NCBI RefSeq assembly: GCF_022568795.1
Contig: NZ_JAKZHU010000002.1
Location: 124,001-188,000 of the forward strand
Reading direction: 5' to 3'
Source of the DNA: Arsenicicoccus dermatophilus
Lineage (GTDB): Bacteria > Actinomycetota > Actinomycetes > Actinomycetales > Dermatophilaceae
Length of the DNA: 64,000 bases
Shown here: in pieces, positions 26,517 through 35,086 of the stretch
Position numbering within the stretch: position 1 is the first letter of the stretch
Layout: every line of letters begins with the position of its first letter
Notes under the pieces: generated by a model
What the model was told of the DNA's origin: nothing
The model's input: only the letters and a program-made list of their open reading frames with translations
Database searches by the model: none
Program-made: the position numbers and the translations under genes

Positions 26517-27503
26517 TCAGAAGGTGATCACGGTGCCGTTCTTGGCGGACTCGATCATCGCCTCGGCGACCTTGACCGTGGCCAGGCCCTGCTCCATCGT
26601 CACGATGTCCGCGTCCTTGCCGAGGACGGCGTCGCGGAACTGCTCGTGCTCGGTGCGCAGCGGCTCGGGCTTGGCGAACGCGAAGCGCACCATGTCGCCC
26701 TCGGAGACGCCCCGGAAGCGGGAGACGTCGTCCCAGGTGGTCTGCACGGAGCCGTTGGCGTAGAACGTCAGGTCGGCGTGCAGGGTGTCGGCGATGAAGG
26801 CGCCCTTCTCACCGGTGATGACCGTGGTGCGCTCCTTGAGCGGCGACAGCCAGTTGACCAGGTGAGACGTGATGGTGCCCTTGGAGAGCTGGCCGACGGC
26901 GGCGACCATGTCCTCGTGGGGGCGGCCCGAGCGCGTGGTGGTGCGGGCCGACACCGAGGTGAAGGTCTGCTGGGTGACCCACGCGGTCAGGTCGATGTCG
27001 TGGGTGCCGAGGTCCTTGACGACCCCCACGTCGGCGATCCGGCCCGGGAAGGGACCCTGACGGCGGGTGGCCACCTGGTAGAGGTCACCCAGGTCGCCGG
27101 CCTCGATGCGGGCGCGGGCCTGCTGGAGGGCGGGGTTGTAGCGCTCGATGTGGCCGACGGCGCCGACCAGCCCGGCGTCCGCGAAGGCCTTGGCGAGGCG
27201 CTCGGAGGACTCGGTGTCGTGGGCGAGGGGCTTCTCGACCATGCAGTGCACGCCGGCGGCGGCGAGCTTGAGGCCGATCTCCTCGTGCAGCCCGGTGGGG
27301 GCGGCGACCATGACGTAGTCGAGCTTCTGCTCGATGAGCTCGTCGATGCTGGACAGGACCGGACGGCCACCGGCGACGCCGTGGACGTCTCCGGCGGGGT
27401 CGGCGACGGCCACGAGCTCGACGCCCTCGAGGGAGCCGAGGACGCGGGCGTGGTGGCGGCCCATCATGCCGAGGCCGATGAGGCCGGCGCGCAGGTCTGC
27501 CAT
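26517..27503 (-). CDS. Gfo/Idh/MocA oxidoreductase, UDP-GlcNAcA 3-dehydrogenase (WbpB/WlbA-like)
   Basis: The 328-residue NAD-dependent enzyme has the Rossmann start AGLIGLGMMGRHHARVLGSL, then MVAAPTGLHEE, VEKPLAHD with the catalytic Lys-Pro of the family, and GHIERYNPALQQ. It also has the KDLGTHDIDL segment typical of sugar dehydrogenases. With the 6-dehydrogenase, aminotransferase and acetyltransferase in the same operon it fits step two of the UDP-2,3-diacetamido-2,3-dideoxy-glucuronate pathway: oxidation of C3 of UDP-GlcNAcA. The ATG at 27503 shares one base with the aminotransferase stop. Confidence 0.86.
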   Translation of the reverse strand: MADLRAGLIGLGMMGRHHARVLGSLEGVELVAVADPAGDVHGVAGGRPVLSSIDELIEQKLDYVMVAAPTGLHEEIGLKLAAAGVHCMVEKPLAHDTESSERLAKAFADAGLVGAVGHIERYNPALQQARARIEAGDLGDLYQVATRRQGPFPGRIADVGVVKDLGTHDIDLTAWVTQQTFTSVSARTTTRSGRPHEDMVAAVGQLSKGTITSHLVNWLSPLKERTTVITGEKGAFIADTLHADLTFYANGSVQTTWDDVSRFRGVSEGDMVRFAFAKPEPLRTEHEQFRDAVLGKDADIVTMEQGLATVKVAEAMIESAKNGTVITF

Positions 27504-28600
27504 CACGCACCAGCCTTCGCGAGGGTGTTGACCGCGGTGACGATGCGCTCGAGGTCACCCTGGCTGAGCGAGGGGTGGACCGGGAGGGACAGGCACTCGC
27601 GGGCGGCCTTCATGGTCTCCGGGAGCTGGGCGTCGTCGGTGGTGCCGGCGAAGGGCTTCAGCTGGTGGTTGGGCACGGGGTAGAACATCCCGGACCCGAT
27701 GGAGTACTCCTCCTTGAGGGCCTTGGCCAGGCCGTCGCGGTCGTCGGCCACGCGGATCGTGTACTGGTGGTAGACGTGCACGGCGCCCTCGGCGACCGGC
27801 GGCGGGGTGACGCCCTCGAGGTGGGAGGACAGGAAGGCGGCGTTCTCCTGGCGCTTGGCGGTCCAGGCGTCGACCTTGGTGAGCTGGACGCGGCCGATGG
27901 CGGCGTGGATGTCCGTCATCCGGTTGTTCAGGCCCACGACCTCGTTGTGGTACTGCTGCAGCATGCCCTGGTTGCGGTAGAGGCGGGCGCGGCGCTCGAT
28001 CTCGGGGTCGGCGATGGTGATCATGCCGCCCTCGCCCGAGGTCATGTTCTTGGTGGGGTAGAGCGAGAACATGCCGAAGGTGCCGAAGGACCCGACGGGC
28101 GTGCCGTGCAGCGAGGCGCCGTGCGCCTGCGCGGCGTCCTCGAAGACCTGGAGGTCGTGCTTCTTGGCGATCTCGACGATCTGGTCCATCTTGGCCGGGT
28201 GTCCGTAGAGGTGGACGGGCATGATGCCGACGGTCTTGTCGGTGATCGCGGCCTCGATCGCCCGGGGAGAGAGGCAGAAGTCGTCGGCGTCGATGTCCGC
28301 GAAGACCGGCGTCGCACCGGTCAGCGCGACCGAGTTGCAGGTCGCGGCGAAGGTGAAGGACGGGACGATGACCTCGTCGCCGGCCTTGACGCCCGCGGCG
28401 AGCATGCCGATGTGCTGGCCGGACGTGCCGGAGTTGACGGCGACGGAGGCGCGGCCGAGCTTGAAGTGCTCGGAGAACTCCTTCTCGAACGCAGCGACCT
28501 CGGGGCCCTGGGCGATCATGCCGGAGCGCATGACGCGCGCGACGGCCTCGATCTCCTCCTCGCCGATGAGCGGCTTTGCCGGGGGGATGAAATCAGCCAT
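27503..28600 (-). CDS. DegT/DnrJ/EryC1 sugar aminotransferase (WbpE/WlbC-like)
   Basis: The 365-residue PLP enzyme has AVNSGTSGQHIGMLAAG, VIVPSFTFAATCNSV, VFEDAAQAHGA with the PLP-ring aspartate, and the Schiff-base lysine K184 in SLYPTKNMTSGEGG. It would transfer an amino group from glutamate to the 3-keto sugar made by the neighbouring dehydrogenase. ATG 28600 follows AAGGAAACC, a good Shine-Dalgarno sequence; the longer frame is rejected. It is gene three of the four-gene operon 30566 to 26517. Confidence 0.9.
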   Translation of the reverse strand: MADFIPPAKPLIGEEEIEAVARVMRSGMIAQGPEVAAFEKEFSEHFKLGRASVAVNSGTSGQHIGMLAAGVKAGDEVIVPSFTFAATCNSVALTGATPVFADIDADDFCLSPRAIEAAITDKTVGIMPVHLYGHPAKMDQIVEIAKKHDLQVFEDAAQAHGASLHGTPVGSFGTFGMFSLYPTKNMTSGEGGMITIADPEIERRARLYRNQGMLQQYHNEVVGLNNRMTDIHAAIGRVQLTKVDAWTAKRQENAAFLSSHLEGVTPPPVAEGAVHVYHQYTIRVADDRDGLAKALKEEYSIGSGMFYPVPNHQLKPFAGTTDDAQLPETMKAARECLSLPVHPSLSQGDLERIVTAVNTLAKAGA

Positions 28601-28607
28601 GGTTTCC

Positions 28608-29231
28608 TTACTCCGTCTCGGTCGTGGCCGCGGAGGCCTCGGTGAGGGTCTCACCGTTCTGGATGTACTTCTCACCCGTCTGCGGACAGGTGAACTCGTC
28701 GTCGCCGGTCTGCTCCAGGGGGACCCCGGCCTTGCCGACCCAGCGCAGCCGCTTGGCGGGCACGCCCGCCACCAGCGCGAAGTCGGGCACGTCCTTGACC
28801 ACCACGGAACCGGCGGCTACCAGGGCCCAGCGGCCGATGGTGACGGGGGCGACGCAGACGCTGCGGGCACCGATGGACGCGCCCTGCTTGCAGGTGACGC
28901 CCACGGCCTCCCAGTCGTCACCGCGCTTGAGGGTGCCGTCCGGCGAGATCGAGCGGGGGTAGTGGTCGTTGGTGAAGACGACGGCGGGGCCGACGAAGAC
29001 GCCGTCCTCGAGACGGGCGGGCTCGTAGACGAGGGCGTAGTTCTGCAGCTTGCAGTTGTCGCCCATGTGCACGCCGGTGCCGACGTAGGCGCCGCGGCCG
29101 ATGATGCAGCCGGTGCCCAGCACGGCGTCCTCGCGCACCTGGGCGAGGTGCCAGATGCTCGATCCCTCGCCGATCTGCGCGTTGTCGGCGACGTCGGCGG
29201 AGTCGACGATGCGGACGTTGTCGCGGGTCAT
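28608..29231 (-). CDS. left-handed beta-helix N-acetyltransferase (WbpD/WlbB-like)
   Basis: The 207-residue protein is built of hexapeptide repeats (for example IGEGSS, VLGTGC, IGRGAY, VGTGVH, IGARSV, IGRWAL) and has the catalytic NDHYPRS region and KQGASIGARSVCVAPV of the UDP-3-amino-sugar acetyltransferases. It would acetylate the 3-amino group using acetyl-CoA. The C-terminal 40 residues, with ECP-type FTCPQTGEKYIQNGE, extend beyond the helix and may form a cap. It lies seven bases from the aminotransferase start and immediately after the 6-dehydrogenase stop. Confidence 0.9.
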   Translation of the reverse strand: MTRDNVRIVDSADVADNAQIGEGSSIWHLAQVREDAVLGTGCIIGRGAYVGTGVHMGDNCKLQNYALVYEPARLEDGVFVGPAVVFTNDHYPRSISPDGTLKRGDDWEAVGVTCKQGASIGARSVCVAPVTIGRWALVAAGSVVVKDVPDFALVAGVPAKRLRWVGKAGVPLEQTGDDEFTCPQTGEKYIQNGETLTEASAATTETE

Positions 29232-30566
29232 TCAGCTCTCCTTGGTCTCGGGGAACTCGCCGACGTGCTCGGCGGTCCCCACGGTGAGGAGGCGGACGCC
29301 GTCGAAGCCCGCCTGGTCGAGGATCCTGCGGCCGTCGACGACGACCGTCGCGCCCGGGAGGTCGCGCGCGGTCAGACCGGCATACTCCCGGTGGTCCGCC
29401 TGGACGATGGCCACGTCGACCTGCTCGCCGAGGTGGTAGGGCGTCCAGCCGAACCGCTCGATCTCCTCGTCGGTGTACATCGGGTCGTGCACGGCGACGA
29501 CCGCACCCTGGCGGGTGAGCTCCTCGACGGTGCCGAAGATGCCGGAGAAGGCCGTCTCCTTCACCCCGCCGCGGTATGACGCGCCGAGGACGGCGACCTT
29601 GGTGCCCGTCAGCGATCCGCCGAGCGCTCCGGCGGCCAGACCGACGGTGTATGCCGGCATCGAGGCGTTCGCCTCCCGGGCCGCCCGCACGACGGTGGCG
29701 TCGGGGTCGTTCCACAGGTAGAGCCGCGGGTAGACCGGGATGCAGTGGCCGCCGACGGCGATGCCGGGCCGGTGGATGTGCGAGTAGGGCTGGGAGTTGG
29801 AGGCCTCGATGACCTGGTAGACGTCGATGCCGTGCGCGGCGGCGAAGCGGCCGAACTGGTTGGCCAGGCCGATGTTGACGTCGCGGTAGGTCGTCTCGGC
29901 GAGCTTGGCCATCTCGGCGGCCTCGGCGGAGCCGAGGTCCCAGACGCCGTTGCCGCGCTGCAGGTCGGGGCGCTCGTCGAACTCCAGCACCTGCTCGTAG
30001 AACTCCGTGGCCCGGCGGGCGCCCTCGGGCGACAGCCCGCCGAGGAGCTTGGGGTACTTGCGCAGGTCGGCGAAGACGCGCCCGGTCAGGACCCGCTCGG
30101 GGGAGAACACCAGGTGGAAGTCCTGGCCCTCGACGAGTCCGGAGCCCTGCTCGAGGCGCGGCTTCCAGCGGGTGCGGGTGGTGCCGACGGGCAGCGTGGT
30201 CTCGTAGATCACGAGGGTCTGGCGGTCCTTGTCCAGGCCGCGGGCGATGTCGTCGGTGGCGGAGTCCATCCACCCGAAGTCGGGGCGGGCCTCCTCGTCG
30301 ACGAACAGCGGGACGACGACCACCACGGCGTCCGACTCGCGGACGGCGGCGGCGGTGTCGGTGGAGGCGGTCAGCCGACCGGCGGGGACCACCTCGGAGA
30401 GGTACTCCTGCAGGTGCGCCTCGCCGGGGAAGGGCTCGGTGCCTTCGTTGACGAGGTCGACGACCCGCTGGGACACGTCGGCGCCGATCACCTCGTGCCC
30501 CGACCTGGCGAACTGGACGGCGAGCGGCAGGCCGATCTTGCCGAGACCGACGACGGTGATCTTCAC
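29232..30566 (-). CDS. UDP-N-acetylglucosamine 6-dehydrogenase (WbpA-like)
   Basis: The 444-residue enzyme has an NAD-binding start (VVGLGKIGLPLAVQFARSG), the central AEAAEMAKLAETTYRDVNIGLANQF helix, and the catalytic cysteine in AVGGHCIPVYP, then VLGASYRGGVKETAFSG. It oxidises the C6 hydroxyl of a UDP-sugar to a carboxylate in two NAD-dependent steps. Operon partners argue for UDP-GlcNAc rather than UDP-glucose as substrate. The GTG at 30566 has GAGGAG six bases upstream; the frame is open to 30635 but that part is unsupported. It is the first gene of the operon. Confidence 0.88.
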   Translation of the reverse strand: MKITVVGLGKIGLPLAVQFARSGHEVIGADVSQRVVDLVNEGTEPFPGEAHLQEYLSEVVPAGRLTASTDTAAAVRESDAVVVVVPLFVDEEARPDFGWMDSATDDIARGLDKDRQTLVIYETTLPVGTTRTRWKPRLEQGSGLVEGQDFHLVFSPERVLTGRVFADLRKYPKLLGGLSPEGARRATEFYEQVLEFDERPDLQRGNGVWDLGSAEAAEMAKLAETTYRDVNIGLANQFGRFAAAHGIDVYQVIEASNSQPYSHIHRPGIAVGGHCIPVYPRLYLWNDPDATVVRAAREANASMPAYTVGLAAGALGGSLTGTKVAVLGASYRGGVKETAFSGIFGTVEELTRQGAVVAVHDPMYTDEEIERFGWTPYHLGEQVDVAIVQADHREYAGLTARDLPGATVVVDGRRILDQAGFDGVRLLTVGTAEHVGEFPETKES

Positions 30567-30601
30567 GAGACTCCTCGGGCGCGTGGCGGTGGTTCGCGTC
30601 G

Positions 30602-30607
30602 ATCCTA
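30602..30607 (-). promoter_or_regulatory. -10 box of the UDP-diacetamido-uronate operon
   Basis: TAGGAT on the minus strand lies 35 bases upstream of the 6-dehydrogenase GTG, giving a short leader with a Shine-Dalgarno sequence. No matching TTGACA-like -35 is evident. Confidence 0.45.
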
Positions 30608-30692
30608 GACGCACGCACGAGGCGCGCCGGGGCACCCCGCCCTTGTGCGGCGGGGAGTCTGCCGCTCGCCCCGGGGTCGGGAGAGTCGTCGG

Positions 30693-31361
30693 TCAGTGCC
30701 CCATCAGCTCGTCCACCGCGGCGAGGACCCGGCCGCACGGGCCGTGCACGTCGGTCAGCGCCCGCACCTCCAGGGCGGTGCGCAGCGCGGTCTCCTCGTC
30801 GGCCGCCAGCTCGGGCAGCGCCACGAGCAGTCCGTCGATGGCGTGCAGCAGGCCGATCAGGTGCCGGGCCCGGTCGTCGGGGTCGGCGTGGCGCAGCAGC
30901 ACGTCGGCGATGTGCTCGCGGACCTCGTTCTCGTGGCTGGAGTCCACGGCCACCCAGGTCGTGCGGGGGACCATCGACCGTCGGGCGGGGGCCTCGCGGC
31001 GCAGGACGCCCTTGGCCTCCAGGTCGCGGTGCAGCAGGGGATACAGCGACCGGCCGAGGATGGGCAGCACGTTGGTGAGCTTGCGCCCCTGCATCCCGCG
31101 GAAGCCCTCGAGCGCGGCGTCCAGCACCGGGTCGGGCTGGTGCTCGACCTCGTCGTCGATCACCAGGCGCCCGGACTGCACCGGCTCGCCGAGGGAACCC
31201 GTCACGTGCTCGTGCTCGTCGACGACGCGCACCCGCTCCACCGCGCCGAGCTCGCTGAGCGCCCCGCCGGCGACGGCGAGGTCGAGGACCCGCTCGGGGA
31301 CCGTCATGCGGCCGGTCTCATCGTCCGTGAGCAGGAGCAGGAGTTCCTCGGCGAGCTGCAT
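30693..31361 (-). CDS. GPP34 (GOLPH3/Vps74-like) family protein
   Basis: The 222-residue protein begins with LAEELLLLLTDDETGRM, the hallmark of the GPP34 fold, and continues with the LDLAVAGGALSELGAVERV and VLPILGRSLYPLLHRDLEAKGVLRRE segments. In eukaryotes the fold binds phosphatidylinositol-4-phosphate and recruits glycosyltransferases to the Golgi. Actinobacteria carry several soluble versions of unknown function. Here it stands alone between the glycan operon and ino1, with about 70 bases to the latter. Confidence 0.82.
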   Translation of the reverse strand: MQLAEELLLLLTDDETGRMTVPERVLDLAVAGGALSELGAVERVRVVDEHEHVTGSLGEPVQSGRLVIDDEVEHQPDPVLDAALEGFRGMQGRKLTNVLPILGRSLYPLLHRDLEAKGVLRREAPARRSMVPRTTWVAVDSSHENEVREHIADVLLRHADPDDRARHLIGLLHAIDGLLVALPELAADEETALRTALEVRALTDVHGPCGRVLAAVDELMGH

Positions 31362-31432
31362 GCTCCGACCGTAGACCCCTGCCCCTGCCCACGCAGCGGA
31401 TCAGCGCCCGCTGCGACGCATCGCCCGCCGGG

Positions 31433-32524
31433 TCAGCGGGGCTCGCTGCCCGCGATGAAGGCCTCGACGCGCGCGCGGCCCTCCTCGTCGGGGCGCTGCT
31501 CCGGGGGCGACTTCATCAGGTATGCCGCGGGGGACAGCAGGGGGCCGCCGATGCCGCGGTCCTTGGCGATCTTGGCCGCCCGGATCGCGTCGATGATGAT
31601 GCCGGCGGAGTTGGGCGAGTCCCAGACCTCCAGCTTGTACTCGAGGTTGAGCGGCACGTCGCCGAAGGCGCGCCCCTCCAGGCGGACGTAGGCCCACTTG
31701 CGGTCGTCGAGCCAGGCGACGTAGTCCGAGGGGCCGATGTGCACGTTGCGGTCGTCGGTCTTCCCGGCGAGCGAGCCGGTCAGGTTGGACGTGACGGCCT
31801 GGGTCTTGGAGACCTTCTTGGACTCCAGGCGCTCGCGCTCGAGCATGTTCTTGAAGTCCATGTTGCCGCCGACGTTGAGCTGGTAGGTCCGGTCCAGGGT
31901 GACCCCGCGGTCCTCGAACAGCTTGGCCATGACCCGGTGGGTGATGGTGGCGCCCACCTGGGACTTGATGTCGTCGCCGATGATCGGCACGCCGGCCTCG
32001 GTGAACTTGGCCGCCCACTCCGGGTCGCTGGCGATGAAGACGGGCAGGGCGTTGACGAAGGCCACGCCCGCGTCGATCGCGCACTGGGCGTAGAACTTGT
32101 CGGCCTCCTCCGAGCCCACCGGCAGGTAGGACACGAGCACGTCCACCTGGTTGTCCTTGAGGACCTGGACGACGTCGACCGGCTCGGCCGGGGACTCGTC
32201 GATGGTCATCCGGTAGTACTTGCCGAGCCCGTCCAGGGTGGGGCCGCGCTGCACCTCGACGCCGAGGGTCGGGACGTCGCAGATCTTGATCGTGTTGTTC
32301 TCCGAGGCGTCGATCGCCTCCGACAGGTCCTTGCCGACCTTCTTGTCGTCGACGTCGAAGGCTGCCACGAACTGCACGTCGCGCACGTGGTAGTCGCCGA
32401 ACTGGACGTGCATCAGGCCCGGCACGGAGTCGTGGGGGTCGGCGTCCTTGTAGTAGTGGACGCCCTGGATCAGGGACGTCGCACAGTTGCCGACGCCGAC
32501 GACGGCGACGCGCACTGCTGGCAT
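31433..32524 (-). CDS. ino1: inositol-3-phosphate synthase
   Basis: The 363-residue actinobacterial-type enzyme converts glucose-6-phosphate to myo-inositol-3-phosphate using bound NAD. Motifs are [16 protein letters not shown] at the N-terminus, [34 protein letters not shown], and [14 protein letters not shown] choose ATG 32524, with AGGAGA six bases upstream, over the ATG at 32551 which lies inside the operator palindrome. The product feeds phosphatidylinositol lipids and mycothiol. In many actinobacteria a PadR-type gene sits beside ino1; it is absent here, and a 29-bp palindrome precedes the gene instead. Confidence 0.95.
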   Translation of the reverse strand: MPAVRVAVVGVGNCATSLIQGVHYYKDADPHDSVPGLMHVQFGDYHVRDVQFVAAFDVDDKKVGKDLSEAIDASENNTIKICDVPTLGVEVQRGPTLDGLGKYYRMTIDESPAEPVDVVQVLKDNQVDVLVSYLPVGSEEADKFYAQCAIDAGVAFVNALPVFIASDPEWAAKFTEAGVPIIGDDIKSQVGATITHRVMAKLFEDRGVTLDRTYQLNVGGNMDFKNMLERERLESKKVSKTQAVTSNLTGSLAGKTDDRNVHIGPSDYVAWLDDRKWAYVRLEGRAFGDVPLNLEYKLEVWDSPNSAGIIIDAIRAAKIAKDRGIGGPLLSPAAYLMKSPPEQRPDEEGRARVEAFIAGSEPR

Positions 32525-32546
32525 GGGAGTTCTCCTCGTCGAGAGT

Positions 32547-32575
32547 GACATGACAAAGTGTCACTTTGTCATGTC
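32547..32575. promoter_or_regulatory. operator palindrome upstream of ino1
   Basis: Perfect inverted 14-mers flank a single central base. The inner part is TGACAA (32551-32556), nine bases, TTGTCA (32566-32571). It lies 23-51 bases upstream of the ino1 ATG, where a repressor could block transcription. The same TGACAA-N9-TTGTCA pattern occurs at 39616-39636. Confidence 0.8.
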
Positions 32576-32660
32576 CTTCCCATGGTCGTCCACACCTGGT
32601 CGGGGGCAGGGCGTGACGAGGAGATGACGTGACAGGCACGGGACGCCCAGGTTGGATCGG

Positions 32661-32666
32661 CATACT
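32661..32666 (+). promoter_or_regulatory. -10 box of the penicillin-binding protein gene
   Basis: CATACT lies ten bases before a GTG (32677) and 43 bases before the preferred GTG (32710), which has AAGGAG at 32699-32704. Confidence 0.45.
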
Positions 32667-32709
32667 GGAGTGACCTGTGATCACGCCAGGTGCCCCCGAA
32701 GGAGAGCTC

Positions 32710-35043
32710 GTGACCCCAGCCACCGGCGCCGACGGCGCCTACACCTACGGCGCCCGGCGCACCACAGGCCAGCCCGCGCAGCGTCGTCGCCCCCTGTGGG
32801 CCCGGCTCCTGGGATGGTTCCTGCTCGTGGTCGTCCTCGTCGGCCTGGTCGGCGTCGTGGCGTTCGGCTACCTCTACTCGGTGACCGAGATCCCCGAGGC
32901 CAACCCCGCCAGCAAGGCCCAGATCTCCACGGTCTACTTCGCGGACGGCAAGACCGAGATGGGCCGCCTCTCCGGCAGCACCAACCGCGAGAACGTGCCG
33001 CTGAAGCGCATCCCCCTGCACGTGCAGCGCGCCTTCCTCGCGGCGGAGGACCGGTCGTTCTACACCAACAAGGGCGTGTCCCCGAGCGGCATCGGCCGGG
33101 CGGTCAAGGTCGCCCTGCAGGGTGGCCAGACCCAGGGCGGCTCCACGATCACCCAGCAGTACGTCAAGAACACCTTCCTGACCCGCGACCAGACCATGCA
33201 GCGCAAGCTCAAGGAGCTGATCCTGTCCCTCAAGCTCGACCAGCAGCGCAGCAAGGACCAGATCCTGCAGGACTACCTCAACACCATCGACTTCGGTCGC
33301 GGTGCGAGCGGGATCCAGGCCGCCTCCCGGGCGTACTTCTCCAAGGACGTCTCCCAGCTCGACCCCGCCGAGGGCGCGCTCCTGGCCTCGGTCATCAAGG
33401 GCCCGGCGCTCTACGACCCCTCCCGCTCGGCCAAGAACCTCGGGCGCAGCAAGGAGCGCGTCGCGTGGATCCTGGACGGGATGACGCAGGAGGGCTGGCT
33501 GACTTCCGCGCAGCGGGCGGCCGCGCGGTACCCCACGGTGGTGAAGCGCAAGCCGATAGAGATCACCGGCGGCACCAACGGCTACCTCATCGCGATGGTC
33601 ACCAAGGAGCTCACCGGGCTCGCCAATCTCGACGACGACCAGGTCAAGACCGGCGGGCTGAGGATCGTCACGACGATCGACAAGAAGCAGCAGGACGCGA
33701 TGATCGCGGCGATCCACGAGTACGGCGCGACCGAGGACATCCCCGGGGCGCAGACCGGCATGACCGCGATCAAGCCCGGGACCGGGGAGATCCAGGCGCT
33801 GTACGGCGGGGAGGACTTCCGCAAGCGCCCCTTCAACAACGCCGTGGACGCCCACCTGTCCGCCGGGTCGACGTTCAAGGCCTACACCACCGTCGCGGCC
33901 CTGGAGTCGGGCTTCTCGACCCGGTCGCGCGTGTCCGGGTCCTCGCCCTACGAGTACGGCCCGGCCAAGGAGGACAAGGTCGAGAACGAGTACAACCAGC
34001 AGTACGGGTTCATCGACATCCGGGGGGCGCTGGCGGACTCCGTGAACACCGCGTTCATCCGGATCAACGAGAAGATCGGGCCGGCCGCGACCAAGAAGGC
34101 CGCCCTCCAGGCCGGCATACCGGCCACCCCCGCGGTCGGGCTGCAGGACAACCTCACCAACACCCTCGGCACCGCGACCCCCTCGGTCCTGGACAACACC
34201 AACGGCTTCGCGACGATCGCTGCCCAGGGGCGGCGCGCGACCCCGCACCTGATCCGCACGGTCAAGAGCACCGACGGCGAGGTGGACTACACCGCGTCCA
34301 CCGAGTCCAAGCAGACGATCGACAAGGACATCGCCATCGACACGACCGAGGCGCTGACCCACCCGATCACCGAGGGCACGGCGGTCAAGGCGCAGCGCCT
34401 GCGTCGTCCGGCCGCGGGCAAGACCGGCACCGCCGAGGACCACAAGGAGGTCTGGTTCATCGGTTACACCCCGCAGCTCGCCGCGGGATGCGCGATCTAC
34501 AAGCCCCAGGCCGACGGCGCCGGCAACGAGCCTCTCGGTCGCAACGTCGGCGGCTTCAAGTACTGCGTGCCGATCTGGACGGCCTTCATGCGCGAGGCCC
34601 TCGACGGCCAGGACAAGGAGTCCTTCCCCAAGCGCGTGGGGGTCAACGACGACGGCCGCAAGAACTTCTCCAAGGGCCAGGTCTCCGACCCCGGTGACGG
34701 CACCCACCCCGGGACCGACGGGACGACCGGCGACACGAACCCCGACGGCAGCCCGAACGGCAGCACCGGTGACGGCGGCTGGCCCGACGGCTCGTCGCGG
34801 CCCACGGACCGGCCCTCCCAGTCCATCCCCTCGGACGGGCCCACGCCCTGGCCGACCCACACGCGTCATCGCCGTCGGCCCACGGCCACGGCGACGCCGC
34901 AGGACCCGGGACCGCTGCCGCTGCCGGTGCCCGGCCCGGGTCCGGACCAGCCCGAGCCTGCGCCGCCCCAGCCGGGGCCGCCCGAGCCGGCCCCGCCCGC
35001 GCCGGATCCGGTGAAGCCGGTGGCGACGACGGCCCGCGGCTGA
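32710..35043 (+). CDS. class A penicillin-binding protein (transglycosylase/transpeptidase)
   Basis: The 777-residue bifunctional enzyme has one N-terminal membrane helix (about 31-56), a GT51 transglycosylase domain with AAEDRSFYTNKG (E near 114) and QGGSTITQQYVKN, and a transpeptidase domain with STFK (S387), SVN (444) and KTGTAE (K571). The last 140 residues are an extracellular Gly/Asp then Pro-rich tail, as in PonA1-type proteins. The frame extends to GTG 32677, but GTG 32710 has AAGGAG at the right distance. It polymerises and cross-links peptidoglycan. Position upstream of rpsF matches ponA1 of mycobacteria. Confidence 0.94.
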   Translation: MTPATGADGAYTYGARRTTGQPAQRRRPLWARLLGWFLLVVVLVGLVGVVAFGYLYSVTEIPEANPASKAQISTVYFADGKTEMGRLSGSTNRENVPLKRIPLHVQRAFLAAEDRSFYTNKGVSPSGIGRAVKVALQGGQTQGGSTITQQYVKNTFLTRDQTMQRKLKELILSLKLDQQRSKDQILQDYLNTIDFGRGASGIQAASRAYFSKDVSQLDPAEGALLASVIKGPALYDPSRSAKNLGRSKERVAWILDGMTQEGWLTSAQRAAARYPTVVKRKPIEITGGTNGYLIAMVTKELTGLANLDDDQVKTGGLRIVTTIDKKQQDAMIAAIHEYGATEDIPGAQTGMTAIKPGTGEIQALYGGEDFRKRPFNNAVDAHLSAGSTFKAYTTVAALESGFSTRSRVSGSSPYEYGPAKEDKVENEYNQQYGFIDIRGALADSVNTAFIRINEKIGPAATKKAALQAGIPATPAVGLQDNLTNTLGTATPSVLDNTNGFATIAAQGRRATPHLIRTVKSTDGEVDYTASTESKQTIDKDIAIDTTEALTHPITEGTAVKAQRLRRPAAGKTGTAEDHKEVWFIGYTPQLAAGCAIYKPQADGAGNEPLGRNVGGFKYCVPIWTAFMREALDGQDKESFPKRVGVNDDGRKNFSKGQVSDPGDGTHPGTDGTTGDTNPDGSPNGSTGDGGWPDGSSRPTDRPSQSIPSDGPTPWPTHTRHRRRPTATATPQDPGPLPLPVPGPGPDQPEPAPPQPGPPEPAPPAPDPVKPVATTARG

Positions 35044-35074
35044 CCGCCCCTCCCGTCGCCCGAGCAGTTGCGGG

Positions 35075-35080
35075 CATGAT
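35075..35080 (+). promoter_or_regulatory. -10 box for a leaderless GT-C gene transcript
   Basis: CATGAT plus six bases reaches the ATG at 35087; there is no Shine-Dalgarno sequence between. Confidence 0.4.
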
Positions 35081-35086
35081 GGGCCC

